Positions 22,641 through 33,689 of a DNA stretch of 64,000 bases are shown one piece after another (the first letter of the stretch is position 1; every line of letters begins with the position of its first letter). The stretch is from Vandiemenella viatica (lineage: Eukaryota; Arthropoda; Insecta; Orthoptera; Morabidae), in the NCBI GenBank assembly GCA_031002005.1, contig CM061918.1, positions 65,878,531 through 65,942,530 of the forward strand, written 5' to 3'. A program made the translations under genes and the position numbers. Under the pieces are notes generated by a model. It was given only the letters and a program-made list of their open reading frames with translations, had not been told where the DNA came from and did not search any database.

Positions 22641-22927
22641 TGTATAAAGAACATTGGCAAAAATTAAGGGGTGAATAGATGAAGAGGGTTTAAAATTTTT
22701 CAAACCAAAAGTATTATTCTCTGTATTTTTGACTATACATGTCCAAAGTTCCATCGAAATAGAATAAAAAAATGTGGGTCTGATTAAAAATTAAGGGTTG
22801 TAAAGGGGTAAAAGGGGTGGTTTCTCAATGAAATTGATATTGGACCACTTTTGAGCGACTAAAACAATTTCATTTAAATCGGTTCAAAATTGGCGAACCT
22901 CCTCCTTTTTTTGAAGTCGGTTAAAAA
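22641..22927 (+). repeat. GACTGTAGCTT-family repeat, second part
   Basis: The repeat resumes with AAAGAACATTGGCAAAAATT and ends with CCTCCTTTTTTTGAAGTCGG TTAAAAA, a terminus I associate with insect interspersed repeats. A Tigger copy starts immediately after it. Confidence 0.55.
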
Positions 22928-23589
22928 TACATTAGAACTGCAAGTATCCGATTCAGTTGGGACCGGACCATATTAAAAAATTTGGGTGATTGGATTTTTT
23001 TTACCAAAAAAAGGTCTTTTTTTAATTAATTGCTTTATGTATGTTGAAAATGGGCAAAAACTGTTTTTAAAGAAAAGAGCTTTTAATTAATTAAATGAAA
23101 AGGCAACACATTTACATGTTAAGTGCATTTAGAAATCCTGCACATTAGTACAGTATATATCTACCGTACTGTAAATAAAAGTCATTGCTTGCTGAACATC
23201 TCGGTCAAAGTAAGCTGTTTGACTGTATTTATCCGTTTTCTGGCAGGCAAGTCGCGAATCCGTTTGACAGTGAGAAGTTGCATGTGATCACACTCGGGGT
23301 GACGCGCAGTTTCAAGGCCGGCAAATGCGTGACTAGCTGATGGTCCCGTGTCTGCTTCAACTTCGAAATTAACGTCATCTTCTTCCTCGACACTTTCTTC
23401 TCTCACACTTTCAATATGTTCATCATCATTTAGAATTTCATACCCCGGGTCTGACGAATCACACACCATCTACTCTCCTATATCTTCAGCACCAACTTGT
23501 GAACATCCAGGAATTTTCAAAATAATGTTTTTCTAAATTTCTGTCTTAATTAAAAATGCGATTCGGATAGTTTGAGTTCGAATATTACT
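22928..23589 (-). mobile_element. Tigger/pogo deletion derivative, copy 1
   Basis: The left end TACATTAGAACTGCAAGTAT CCGA and right end GATTCGGATAGTTTGAGTTC are diverged versions of the 63.07-kb TIR (AGTAGAACTCCAATTATCCG). Shared inner blocks are GTTGGGACCGGACC, AAAGAGCTTTTAATTAATTA and AAAAGGCAACAC. It keeps only the 3' end of a transposase gene on the minus strand. Confidence 0.75.
23182..23469 (-). pseudogene. Tigger/pogo transposase C-terminal remnant
   Basis: The 95-codon frame ends with PARKRINTVKQLTLTEMFSK and a stop. It is preceded by an acidic stretch (EESVEEEDD) and GPSASHAFAGLETA. Tigger/jerky-type transposases end with an acidic tail and a similar RLQT-x-x-x-DFF-like segment. The same ending occurs at 42392-42619, where seven extra residues (LKWMERQ) sit in the middle; this copy has lost them. 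DNA-binding and DDE domains are absent, so it cannot act. The ATG is just an internal codon. Confidence 0.72.
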
Positions 23590-24059
23590 TCTCCTAGTTT
23601 AATTTAATTTCAATTGCGATAGAGCACACGCTCTCCTGTAGGCAATGTCTCTTCACTCCTACCTTCCCATGTCATTATTTTTTACTACCTACGTACCTTG
23701 GCCCTTCTCCAACAATAAAAACAAATGTGTGAACTTCTCAGCAGAACTAATTACGCTTAAACACTTTACATGACGAAATACGCACGAAATATGTTGTAAC
23801 GAGATTCCTGTGTCAGATAGCTCGTACAATGTTACAATAATAATAATAATAAATATTTAAAAGACTGTAACATTTTCGTCAGAATGTGAGGGACACACAG
23901 GCAGATTTGCGGGGTCTAATGGTGGTCGCCTCTAAGGGGATCTTTCGATACCTGAAGCTGGGCAAATACGGCTTTTATAACGACACAGTACGCCGTGGAA
24001 TGGGAAGACCTTCGCTTATCTCCTCACGTGCGTGCTTGCCCATCTTTTCCTTAAAGAAC
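23590..24059. other. No recognisable feature
   Basis: This stretch separates the Tigger copy from the RTE LINE. The frame starting at 23886 runs open into the LINE, but its first 55 or so codons do not look like RTE and are probably read-through. Confidence 0.4.
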
Positions 24060-25340
24060 TGTAAGTCAATCCAAGAAGTAGAAAAGGAAATGGTCGCAGG
24101 AAAAGTAGATGTTGCATATAGAAAGATCAAACAGAATTTTGGAGAAATGAAGAAAAGAGGTATGAACATTAAAGCTGCCGATGGGAAACCTCTTTTAAGG
24201 TCAGAAGATAGAGCTAACAGATTGAAGGAATACATTGAGAAACTATATGTTGGGGAAGACTTGAACAATAGTGTATTGGAAAAGGAAGGCGATGTCGACA
24301 TTGATGACTTAGGAGATCCTGTTTTGAGGACAGAATTTAATAAAGATCTGAATGACTTGAAAGCAAATAAGGCAGTTGGAATTGATGAGATCGCTGCAGA
24401 ACTTCTTAAATCCCTAGGAGAGGAAGGAATCGAAAGATTATTTAAGCTGATATCAAAAAGTTATGAAACAGGAGTAATTCCAACTGATTTCACACTTCCA
24501 AAGAAAGCACAAGCCAACAAATGTGAGAATTATCGCACCATTAGTCTAACATCACATGCTTCAAAATTACTGACCAGAATAATATACAGAAGGATGGAAA
24601 GGGTAGTAGAAGAGATAGTAGGTGAAGATCAGTTTGGCTTTAGGAAAAATCGTGGTACAAGGGAAGCAATTCTGTCTTTAAGATTAATACTTGAAGGGCG
24701 GATCAAGAAAAACAAAGATACATTTATGGCATTTGTTGATTTAGAAAAAGCTTATGATAATGTTAGGTGGGACAAGATGTTAAAAATTTTAAAGAAGTCA
24801 GGTCTAAAGTATCGAGATAGAAGAATACTCTATAAACTATATAAGAATCAAGTGGCTGTAATAAAAGTAGAGAATCACGAGAGACATGCATCAGTTAAAA
24901 AGGGTGTGAGACAAGGTTGTAGTCTATCCCCGTTAATATTCAACTTGTATGTAGAAGAAGCAATGAAGAAAGTCAAAGAAAAATTTCCATGTGGCATAAG
25001 TTTTCAGGGAGAAAAAATCAGTATGCTACGATTTGCTGATGACATTGTCTTGTTAGCAGAGAGGGCTGAGGATATTGAGAAGTTATTGAATGGCATGAAC
25101 AAAATACTGAAGGAAGATTTTGGACTGAATATAAATCAAAGTAAGACAAAAGTGATGAAATGTAGCAGAAATGATACCAATACTAGCAGATTAAATATAA
25201 AAATAGGATCAAGTGCAATAGGAGAAATGGGTGAGTTCTGTTACTTGGGAAGCAAAATTACAACCGATGGCCGAAGCAGGAATGATGTTAAAAGCAGAAT
25301 AGCACTAGCAATAGAGAAACCTTTTAGTTTCAAATATTGA
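23886..25340 (+). pseudogene. RTE reverse transcriptase (frame 1)
   Basis: Non-LTR reverse transcriptase that would copy LINE RNA at a nicked chromosome. Motifs in order: KAVGIDEIAAELLKSL (about residue 160), ENYRTISLTSHASKLL, DQFGFRKNRGTREAIL, MAFVDLEKAYDNVRWDKM (first catalytic Asp), KGVRQGCSLSPLIFNLY, LRFADDIVLLAERAEDI (catalytic FADD intact, about residue 383), and YLGSKITTDGRSRNDVKS. The first 55 or so residues are not LINE-like. The frame ends early: after RIALA the copy at 61 kb continues with a KRAFMKKRILLVSS-type segment. Here part of that is deleted and the frame shifts to the next piece at 25375. Confidence 0.85.
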
Positions 25341-25815
25341 TCTAGGAATTAGAAAGAACTTTTTAAAACTCTATGTGTGGAGCACAGCACTTTACGGTAG
25401 CGAAACATGGACTTTAGGAACACCGGAAAGAAAGAAACTTGAAGCATTTGAAATGTGGTGCTACAGAAGAATGCTGAAAATTAGGTGGACAGACAAAGTA
25501 AGAAATGAACGAGTTTTGGAAATGATGGGTGAGAAAAGAAGTTTATGGAAGAAGCTTACAGGAAGAAGAGACAGGCTGGTAGGTCATATTCTGAGACATG
25601 CTGGATTGGTTAATTTGTTAGTGGAATGAACAGTGGAAGGTAAGAACTGTAGAGGAAGACAGAGATTAGAATATATGAAGCAGATAATTGAGGACGTGGG
25701 TTGTAAGGGGTATGTAGAAATGAAGAGGTTAGCACAGGATAGGAAGGGATGGAGGATTGCATCAAACCAGTCTAAAGACTGATGACAGCAAAAAAAAAAA
25801 AAAAAAAGAAAAAAG
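24060..25815 (+). mobile_element. RTE-clade LINE, 5'-truncated
   Basis: The copy spans the reverse transcriptase and the region after it. It ends with GCATCAAACCAGTCTAAAGA, GATGACAGC and a poly(A) run at about 25791-25808. There is no endonuclease domain, the usual result of incomplete target-primed reverse transcription. Four further remnants of the family lie at 15.96, 16.75, 28.87 and 60.72 kb. Confidence 0.88.
25375..25629 (+). pseudogene. RTE ORF2 C-terminal part (shifted frame)
   Basis: This continues the LINE after the frameshift: LYGSETWTLGTPERKKLEAF, MWCYRRMLKIRWTDKVRN and RDRLVGHILRHAGLVNLLVE. These are the conserved blocks after the polymerase in RTE elements. A TGA follows directly, where the 60.8-kb copy reads on through EGTVESKNCRGRQRLEYI. 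The DNA up to 25750 still matches the family. Together with the upstream frame this shows at least one deletion and one stop. Confidence 0.82.
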
Positions 25816-26040
25816 TCAAGCCAACCATTTCGCCGTCAATCTGCTGTTGGCGTCGGTTGAGAAATTGCCGCACACGAATGGAAATTTGGTAGCCAAAGAC
25901 AAAATCGAAGGTGGACGATTGTTTACGAGTCGTGGCAACTATCACAAACCTGTGTTTGTTTGGTAATTTCAGTGCCTGTGCCACATACCAAATCCGTGCC
26001 GAAACGAACATATTAGTGATTTGAATTTTTTATATTAAAT

Positions 26041-26925
26041 TTAGTTATGTCCTTTAAAGGCCACTAATGTTCCAATAACATTAAGTACAATTTGGTACCA
26101 ATTTTTCCGTATCATTTCCTGTATATTTGCTTTAAAAAGGATACCTAATAATTTGATTTCATTGCAAGTGCCAAACAATGAATTCGTGACCGACGCAGCT
26201 GAGCTTAAAAGTGGCAGACGTTTCGATTTAGTTTTGTTTATTTTCTCTCCGGACGCTTTCGCATAACAATTTAATATTTTAATTGTTTTATCAATATCAT
26301 GTTCATTGTTGGTAATAACAGTTACATCGTCAGCGTAGGCAATTACTAGCAACCTGGATGTGTCTAATGTTACTCCCATCAAATTCCATTCTACAGATCT
26401 TATGAACGGCTCTATTGCTAAGCTAAATAGCATCATCACCAGAGTTCTCCCTTGCTTTACCGATCTTCCTAAGAAGCCATTTACCATTACTTTAGATTTG
26501 GTATTAATGACAAATAGCTTTATTAACTCGATGAATCGAACTGGAAAGCCAAAATGGACCATTGCTTTAAACGAGAAATCATGCCTTATTCGATAAAAGG
26601 CTTTATCAAAATCAATATTTAACAGTGCCCTGTTGGTATTGGACATTTGATCCACCAACATCACAATATTCCTCAAAAGCCCTTGTCCATCTGTGATGTT
26701 TAAATCTTGATTGGCACAAGTTTGTCTAAAGACAATTACTTCCAGGATTCCTGTTCTGAATCTATTTGTTATGACCTTTTCACTTATTTTTTGATCTGGT
26801 GGCAGTGATGTGATAGGTCTGTAGTCATTTACAGTTTCCACATGCTCTCGTTTGGGAATGAGAACTATAATCCCTCTGCCATAATCCACTGATTCTGCGT
26901 TGACATCTGTGATTTGCTTATTCAC
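26041..26925 (-). pseudogene. Tx1/L1-like LINE reverse transcriptase
   Basis: Reverse transcriptase of a second LINE type. Motifs: VDYGRGIIVLIPKRE, NDYRPITSLPPDQK, ALLNIDFDKAFYRIRHDF (catalytic Asp), SLAIEPFIRSVEWNLMG and VIAYADDVTVITNNEHDIDK (catalytic YADD intact), then KASGEKINKTKSK. The SLAIEP and AYADDV blocks resemble Tx1/L1-group elements more than RTE or CR1; clade placement is an inference. The normal GVRQGCPLS block reads KQGRTLVMML and looks damaged. The endonuclease part lies upstream on the same strand at 27919-28374, with about 1 kb of degenerate LINE sequence between. Confidence 0.78.
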
Positions 26926-27918
26926 TTCGCATACCTCTGTCGCAATTATATACCATTAAGACTTATAAAATTGGTAGAGAATTCCATCTTCTCCAGGGCT
27001 TCTGTCATTTGGTAGATTCCTGACAAATCTACCAGTTTGATCGTTAGTTTAATGACCTGTAAGCATTTCAGCAGCTTCTGTTGTCAATGATTTGTGATAT
27101 AGTGCAAGTAATTCATCATCATCTATTTGACACAGAGTTGAGAAAAGTATTTTGAAAACATATCAAGAAATTCTTTTGCAGTTACAGTTTAATTTTTGCT
27201 CATCCTACACGTGTTGCATAAATTGTTACGTCCTATTGTTGCGCGCTTTCCCACACTAGTAGTTACTTGCTTTCCGACCATGAATTTTTGAGTTGTGCCT
27301 CGTTGAAATAAGTTTGTTCTGTATTACTATAAGTTGAATATCTAAGATTTTCTCTTTCACTTGCTTTGTGTCTTGAACTACCTGCTCGCTTGCTCGTTTT
27401 CCGCTCAGCTCTAGCAAATATTCTACAGTAAAACTCTTTCGTATTTCTGATTTCATTTGCCAGCTCATAGGAGTGATATTTAAAAAAAAATAAAAAAATC
27501 GTAAGTTTCGCCGCTTTACTCCACCATTGCGGTGGTGGTTTGTCCGCTTCTCTTTAGGCCTATATGTATTTCATGTATATATGAAATTTTCTTTTATTTG
27601 TGGGTCTTGTAGGAGAGAGGTATTCAACTTCTGAAAGCCTCTTCGAAAACTTTGGTTCTTGGAAATCCAGCGACTAGCACTACTGAGTGATCGGAAAAGC
27701 TAATGGGAATAGTATCAAAGGATGTTAAGTGGTCCGCTAGTCCCATACTGGATGAAGCATTTTACGTTATATATGAGAATGGTGGCTTCGTTACTTTCAA
27801 CGTAGCGGCAACACCTTTCAAACATGGTCTCTGAATTGTAGACTGCAGTCCCGCTGTACTGCGAATCAGACCTGTTTGGGCATATGGATGCAGAACACAG
27901 TAAAGGTCTCCTCTAGTA
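26926..27918 (-). pseudogene. Degenerate middle of the Tx1/L1-like LINE
   Basis: This lies between the endonuclease and reverse transcriptase pieces on the same strand and is presumed to be the linking region. Stops occur in all frames. The frame 27256-27468 is weakly hydrophilic and fits a LINE linker, but I cannot prove it. Confidence 0.4.
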
Positions 27919-28374
27919 TTATATTGTTTGAGCTAGGATTTGTAAACGGTAATAAGGATTCTTGATAAAATGTGTGTTTTGAAGTTTCCCATTTTGAATA
28001 CCTGAAGGTGCATAGATATTAATTAGAAGTGTGGTACTGTTTAACCCGGTAGTAATTCGTCCTTTTTGGTCGTACTGATCTTCGGTTAGCTCGAGAACGG
28101 GACGAGTTAAAATTGCTGTGCCCCTCTCGTGTGGTCCAACGTTAAAATATTTATAAGAATAATAATTATAAGAATGAAAGAAATTGTAATTACTCCTGGA
28201 AACTTCTTGGAAGAATACTACATCAACATCATCATCAACTACCATTGGTTCGAGAACAGCCCATTTTATGTTGCTCATTATGGTAGCAATATGAATAGAA
28301 AGAAACTTACTAACTCTATTCATTGTTACGGGATGGGGTTTTGGTTTCAGTTGGAGGCAATTCTTTTTCAGCAT
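27919..28374 (-). pseudogene. Tx1/L1-like LINE endonuclease domain
   Basis: An apurinic-endonuclease-like domain that would nick the target strand. Visible blocks: HIATIMSNIKWAVLEPM (start of the fold), VDVVFFQEVS (metal-binding Glu region), NVGPHERGTAILTR, GRITTGLNSTTLLINIYAPSG. The domain stops near residue 150, before the SDH end. The N-terminus overlaps the end of the upstream frame 28316-28675 by about 60 bases, consistent with ORF1/ORF2 overlap in a two-ORF LINE. Confidence 0.72.
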
Positions 28375-28675
28375 CTGCCAAACTTATTTTCATATTCCGT
28401 GCAGAATTAAAATTTCGTTGAGCTTTCTTCTTTTTTCGCCTTCTGGTAATTTTGTCTTGTATGGATAACATTGATACAGAACCAATGTCCATTTTTTCAA
28501 CGCAAGTATGTGATTCTTCATCACTGGTGATTTCTGAATTCCCCGGTGTTTGGAGATCTGTATGTTTATGTTCTTTATCTGATACTAGTTGCTGCGGTAC
28601 TGCATCTTTGTTTTCCAGTGAACTCTTATTTAATGTCTCCATCTGCATCACATTTTCCGTTGGGTCACAACTCAT
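28316..28675 (-). pseudogene. Candidate LINE ORF1 C-terminal/whole small ORF
   Basis: A 119-codon hydrophilic frame, rich in Glu, Ser and Thr, with a basic cluster (TRRRKKKKAQRN). It ends inside the start of the endonuclease frame. Position and charge fit an ORF1 RNA-binding protein of the Tx1/L1-like LINE. No zinc knuckle or coiled coil is evident. A frame at 37937-38398 has a similar acidic, serine-rich make-up. Confidence 0.45.
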
Positions 28676-28869
28676 AATTTTCTGTTCTGTCGTGGCTTTA
28701 GTGATGGTGAGCCACGTGGCCTATTGATAATCACATCACCGCCAGCCCTCATAATTCGCTTGGAGTTCATTTTCTCGAAAACTCCTGGCCTTCTGACCAA
28801 ACGGCTTTGGATAATTGTTAATCAAGGACTGACCTTGCAGTATGATAAGTGGCAAAAATTACAAAAATT

Positions 28870-29139
28870 TGGGTTGGCGTATTATCCCTTTGTTAGCCTG
28901 TTTAACGTTCTCCTGGGAATTATGATCTTGAAACGAAGTTTGTGGAAGAGACAGTATGATATGTCATATTGTAAGACATACGGGACTGGTTAATTTCTTA
29001 GCAGAAGGCAGTTGAAGGTAAGAACTGCAGAGTAAGAATGCAGCAGATGATTTAAGATATAGTTTGCAACGGGTATGCTGAGATGAAGACTTTATTTCAG
29101 GTTATGATGACATGGAGAACTGCATCAAATCAGCCTCTG
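28870..29139 (+). pseudogene. RTE LINE 3' remnant
   Basis: GAAGTTTGTGGAAGAGACAG, ACATACGGGACTGGTTAATT and GAGAACTGCATCAAATCAGC are diverged forms of the RTE 3' region at 25.53-25.77 kb. Stops throughout. It joins a CR1-like tail at about 29140. Confidence 0.65.
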
Positions 29140-29345
29140 TAAACGGGTTATGCCTATCTCTCGCTTTGTTACCAAGAGAAATGATGAATAATTTACCGAA
29201 AACTTTGAAAGAATTTAAAGATAAAATTTGTAGAGGGCAAATGTAGGTAGGTGCAGGATAGGGGGAAGATGGGTGTGTAGGGAAATTGCCACCGGAGCCT
29301 GTGCTCCATTGCAATTAAATTAAACTAAATTAAATTAAATTAAAT
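29140..29345 (+). pseudogene. CR1-like LINE 3' end
   Basis: The coding remnant reads LPREMMNNLPKTLKEFKDKI then CRGQM and a stop, followed by GGGAAATTGCCACCGGAGCC and an AATTAAA-repeat tail. It closely resembles the inverted copy at 31.8-32.0 kb. Confidence 0.75.
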
Positions 29346-29664
29346 ACTATCAATCAAGTTTGAATGTGCCTTCCAAAGTTTAAAAGCTTATGATCTGGTT
29401 TGAAATTGTTTTATATCTTATCAGTTTATGTGAAAGAGGGACGGAGAAAGAAATGATAATCTGTAACCATAAGAGATAAGGTCCACTGCATCTAAGGTAA
29501 TCACTCCATTGTTAACCTCAAAAGGTACCAACCAAAGATCACATCAAACCACAATTAAACATTCTACTCTTTGGAATCTGTAATTATTATTTTTGGTTAT
29601 ATATCTGTTATTTTTTATTTCTTTAGTTTTCTAAAATATATTACATTAGAATACACGGAAAGTA
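29346..29664. other. No recognisable feature
   Basis: This AT-rich spacer between the LINE tail and the mariner holds no frame or repeat I can identify. Confidence 0.4.
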
Positions 29665-30888
29665 TACTGGGGTCAGTCAAAAAATTCCAGGAATTTCATT
29701 GTACCTCTTTATTAACATTTACCTAATCTCCTTCAAAGAAGGCTCCTTCTGAACACAAAGACTTGCTTCACCGCTGCTTCCATTGCTGGAGACAAAGATG
29801 AAAATTCAGTTTAGGTATCTTCCGAAGTACAGCCGTCGCTTTGGTTTTGATGTCTTCTATGGTGGCAAAATGGTTACCTTTGAGGCCCATTTTCATCATG
29901 GGCAAAAGCCAGAAATCCGATGGTGCTAATTCCGTTGAGTAGGGAGGCTGGTGGAGGACTGGAATGTTCTTTTCTGCACAACAATCGATGTTTGGGAGGG
30001 AGAATTGTCGTGCTGCAGTGACAATCCTCCTTGCCATTTGCCAGGACGTTTTCTTCGGATTGCTTCCCTCAGTATTTTCAAAACTTGCACTTAAAAAGAG
30101 CCGTTAACGATTTGTCCAGCTGGTAGAAATCCATGGTACACCAGACCTTCGTTGTCGAAAAACGCAATGAGCATCACTTTTGTTTTGGATTTGACATGAC
30201 GTGTTTTCCTTGCTCGATGAGAGGACGTTTTGTGCCATTCTGATGATTGCATCTTTGTCTCCGTGTCGTAAGCGTACACCCAACTCGCGTCACCAATAAC
30301 GATTGTCTGAAGAAACATAGGGTCCTCTGTGCTTTTATCAAAATATTCGACCGTAATCAACTTCCGAGCTTCCATTTGATCTGGATTCAGCAGCTTTGAG
30401 ACAAACTTTGCAGTGACAGGTTTCATCTTCAAATCATCTGACAGGATTGCGTGAATGGATCCATAAGAGATCCACACCTCTTGTGGCAACTCGTCGATGG
30501 TCATTCTTCGGTCTGATCTGATTAACTGTTTCACTTGCTTGACCATTGCTTCGTTTCTGGAGGTTGAAGGTCTCTCACTGCGACTCTGGTCTTCCGGCGA
30601 TTCCTGTCCACCATTAAATCTTGAAAACCACTTGTATACGGCTGTTTTCTTTAACTAATTGTCACCGTAAACTGTTTGTAAGACTAACAAAGTCTCTGAA
30701 GCAGATTTCCCTAATCTGCACATGACCTTGATGTTCGCGCCAACTGATTAGCACACAGACCTACCTTCAGCTACACTGCAGTCACACTGCCTGTTATGAC
30801 CAGTTCAGACTTGCCAATCTCATAACAACTGAATCACAAATGCCGACACTACGACAGAATTCCGGAAACTTTTTGACATCCCTTCGTA
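29665..30888 (-). mobile_element. mariner element (about 1.22 kb)
   Basis: The ends form imperfect inverted repeats: TACTGGGGTCAGTCAAAAAA at the left, and inverted TACGAAGGGATGTCAAAAAG at the right. Both sit in TATA contexts, consistent with TA target duplication. Length and the single damaged transposase gene fit mariner. Confidence 0.8.
29768..30760 (-). pseudogene. mariner transposase, broken
   Basis: DDE/D cut-and-paste transposase. The N-terminal helix-turn-helix region (VMCRLGKSASETL, then VYGDN, KWFSRFNGG, RSERPSTS) has an in-frame stop after YGDN. The frame 30546-30091 carries VIGDASWVYAYD (first catalytic Asp) and the SSEWHKTSS block, then a stop after IVNGSF. Past that stop, LQHDNSPSQTS carries the second Asp. 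A frame change then gives NIPVLHQPPYSTELAPSDFW with the third. The spacing fits DD34D. With two stops and one shift it cannot be active. Confidence 0.85.
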
Positions 30889-31739
30889 TATCGAACCAAT
30901 AAAACATAGAATAATACTTCAATGAATTGTGATATTTGCGGTAAAAGTTACAACGATATTTTCTTACAAACTTCATACGGAATTCTGAGCGAAGTTTCTA
31001 CTTAATAATTATAGATACTACAACTTGATGGCACGTTGTTTCTTGGATGTTTTGTTATATCATCTTAAACGAGATCTAGCTGTTAGTATAAACGTGAAGG
31101 AATGTGAGTCAATTGTTAAAAATTATTGTTATCAGACCGAAAAGTTGAAATATGGTTTCTTGGCGTAAAGAATTCTCTACTATACTGCAGGAGTTAGGAT
31201 GCTATGTTTGTAGAATAGTTTATCTTCCTGTTAAAATGTCTAATTTTCATTTATCTTATTAATTTTTTTATATTGCATTACGTTAAAATATACAGAAAAC
31301 TTAAAAAAAAAACACTTCGAAGTCTTTATTGCAGGCACATAGACCCAGCAAACGAAGCAGCTGGAAAATGTTACTAAATTGATTTTCGTTCTCTGTTTAT
31401 GCGACACTGTTGATGGGAATTCTTTCACTTATGATTGCATCTGCAATTTGCGTGTGGAAAGCAGTTTTTATTCAAGAACGAAGACTGTAAAATGCAAGGA
31501 ATAAATTCCAACAGCTATTAACGTGCTTTTGTTGGTAATAACATTCCATTCCTTTCATTTCGACATATTCGAAACTTACTTTAAACACTTTTAGTCAAAT
31601 ATTATTTCATAAAGAATGTGTGTACCAACTTTCAGACCAACAGAACAATTTTTGCAGGTTCCTACTTATTACTGTAGAACCATTCGTCTGTGAAATGAGA
31701 TCATTAAGCTTGGCGGGCACTTTATAATAATAAAATATT
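30889..31739. other. No recognisable feature
   Basis: About 850 bp of AT-rich DNA. The small frames at 30794 and 31240 look like chance. Confidence 0.4.
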
Positions 31740-32065
31740 TAATTATATTGTGATGGAGCTCACGCTCCGGTGGTAATTTCCCTACACACCCATCATCCCC
31801 CTACGCCCACCTACATTTGTCCTCTGCAAATTTTAGCTTTAAAATCTTTCAACTTTTTAGGTAAATTGTTTATCATTTCTCTTGGTAACTCATTCCAATC
31901 CCTGACACCCTTACCCAAGAAAGAGAATCTTCCTACATCCTTGTGCCTAAAATCGAGTGCCAACTTGTGGTGATGGTCATCTTTCCCTTCCATGCATAAC
32001 TTTCAGTTCTTACACCAATATCTTTCGAGGCCTCATCGCCAATATACGACTTATTTTTTAGATCT
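31740..32065 (-). pseudogene. CR1-like LINE 3' end, minus strand
   Basis: On the minus strand: HHHKLALDFRHKDVGRFSFL then VRDWNELPREMINNLPKKL and CRGQM plus stop, followed by the terminus GAAATTACCACCGGAGCGTG. The first block overlaps the region seen at 9.83 kb, which ties the copies into one family. Confidence 0.8.
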
Positions 32066-32139
32066 TTCACAGAAGACCAGAATGGATCTGGCACAGTGAT
32101 TCACCCGGGGATTCTACGAAATCCGAGGCACTGAAATTT

Positions 32140-32700
32140 GATAAATTTTATTGTAGATTCGTACTTGTATATCTGGACGAGACAAATGGTAAGTAAAGAA
32201 TAAACATTTTTGATACCTCACCTAGTTCTCGAGATATCGTATGTCAAAATTGATGTGAATAGGGTGAAAAGCGGTCTAGAAAAATTTCGCTAACGCCATA
32301 TTTGATGATAAATTCTTCGGTAATTCGACGAAACAAATTTAAAATAAAGAATACCATTTTTTAATACCTCTTTTAGTTCTCGAGATAACGTACCTCAAAA
32401 TTGAGTTGGTTAGGTAAACATCCTGCTTGGATTCGCATAAGTTACTAGGATCTACAGGGTGAATAAGCACAATTGGTTCTTTTGTTTTCTTCCTGGCTGA
32501 GGTGGTTAGGTTGAAATAAGGCCTTGACCAGAAGAAAAGTGCCGCCAAAAGTATAAGGAACTATAGTTATAGAAAATTTTTAACATTCGATATCTCGAAA
32601 ACTAAGCGACATGTCATAAAAATTTATTCTTTACTTTCGATCTGTCTTGCCGAGACATGTAAAAAACAGCTATTAAATTCATCGAATTTCAGTGGCTCTG
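32140..32700. repeat. CTCGAGATAT-family degenerate repeat (about 163 bp)
   Basis: TAGTTCTCGAGATATCGTAT and TAGTTCTCGAGATAACGTAC lie about 160 bp apart, with the family words GGTTAGGTTGAAAT and GACCAGAAG. Copy two of the family described at 15.35 kb. Confidence 0.65.
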
Positions 32701-32879
32701 ATATCATAGTATCGCCATTCACCCTTTAGTTTCTATCATTTTTCAGGCACAACATCAACAAGATATTTCACTTAATCCACATGCTGTGGAAGAGGGCGGG
32801 AAACTGCCTCATTAAAAATTTCCGTTGGGAATTACTATGTAGGAGTACATGATTACCTCGTACGATTAAGGGACAGGGC

Positions 32880-33344
32880 ATGACAGAATACTCCAGTACT
32901 TCAAACTTATGTTTCAGCAAGAGCCATTACTTTTGGCTACATGGCTTTAAGCGAGGATATTCATGCGAATCTCAGTTGGAGGGATATATGCAAGACATTA
33001 CAGATGAAATGGACAATGGAGGCCAAATTCATAGTGTAGTACTAGATCTGTCAAACGCTTTTGACAGAGTGAGCCATAAAATGGTAGTAAATAAGGTAAA
33101 CACTATTGGAGTGGATGAGAAAGTGATTTGCTGGGTAGAAGAAGTTTTAAAAGGTAGAAAACAGAAAGTTAGGGTGGGAAACGCAGTATCAAAAGAAGTG
33201 GAAGTAAAAATGGGAGTGCCACAGTGTAATGTATTGGGACCATTGCTATTTATTATTCTAATGAATAATTGTGTTGGTTGTTTACATCCAGAATTAGATT
33301 GTTTGCCAATGATATTATGCTATATAAAAGGATCAAAACGGTAG
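32880..33344 (+). pseudogene. CR1-like LINE reverse transcriptase fragment
   Basis: Motifs: GFKRGYSCESQLEGY, SVVLDLSNAFDRVSHKMV (catalytic Asp), GVPQCNVLGPLLFIIL. Just past this, the catalytic box is found in another frame and reads FANDIMLY where FADD would be expected, so both a frameshift and an Asp-to-Asn change are present. No endonuclease or 3' end is attached. The fragment at 63.7-64.0 kb (minus strand) is the same family. Confidence 0.82.
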
Positions 33345-33689
33345 ATTACTGTAAATAGCTGCAGGGTGATCTGGACAGAATATCTAGTTGGCGAGGGTGA
33401 GGAGGGGGGGAGGTCGCGTGAAAATGATTGAGAGGTGGGAGGGGTAGGAGGCAGCTGAAACTGAGGTTAGTGAGAGCAGGTGGTCACCAAAGTGGCCTAA
33501 TTAGAATACAATAGGTATGAAAATGATTGATAGGTCCATTGTGTGGGCTCACTCCAGCAAATCAACACTACTTCTGTAAATACTTGAAGATATCTTTACT
33601 TTTCATTTCCGTGTATTTCATAATAATTGTGAATGATTTTGTATTAATTCTGGATGTTTTAATGTGATTTTGATTGTTAGCTGTATCGT
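33345..33689. other. No recognisable feature
   Basis: Contains a G-rich stretch (about 33395-33450) with GAGGTTAGTGAGAGCAGGTG, a phrase that recurs as GAGGTGAGTGAGAGCAGGTG near 58783. Otherwise nothing identifiable. Confidence 0.35.
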
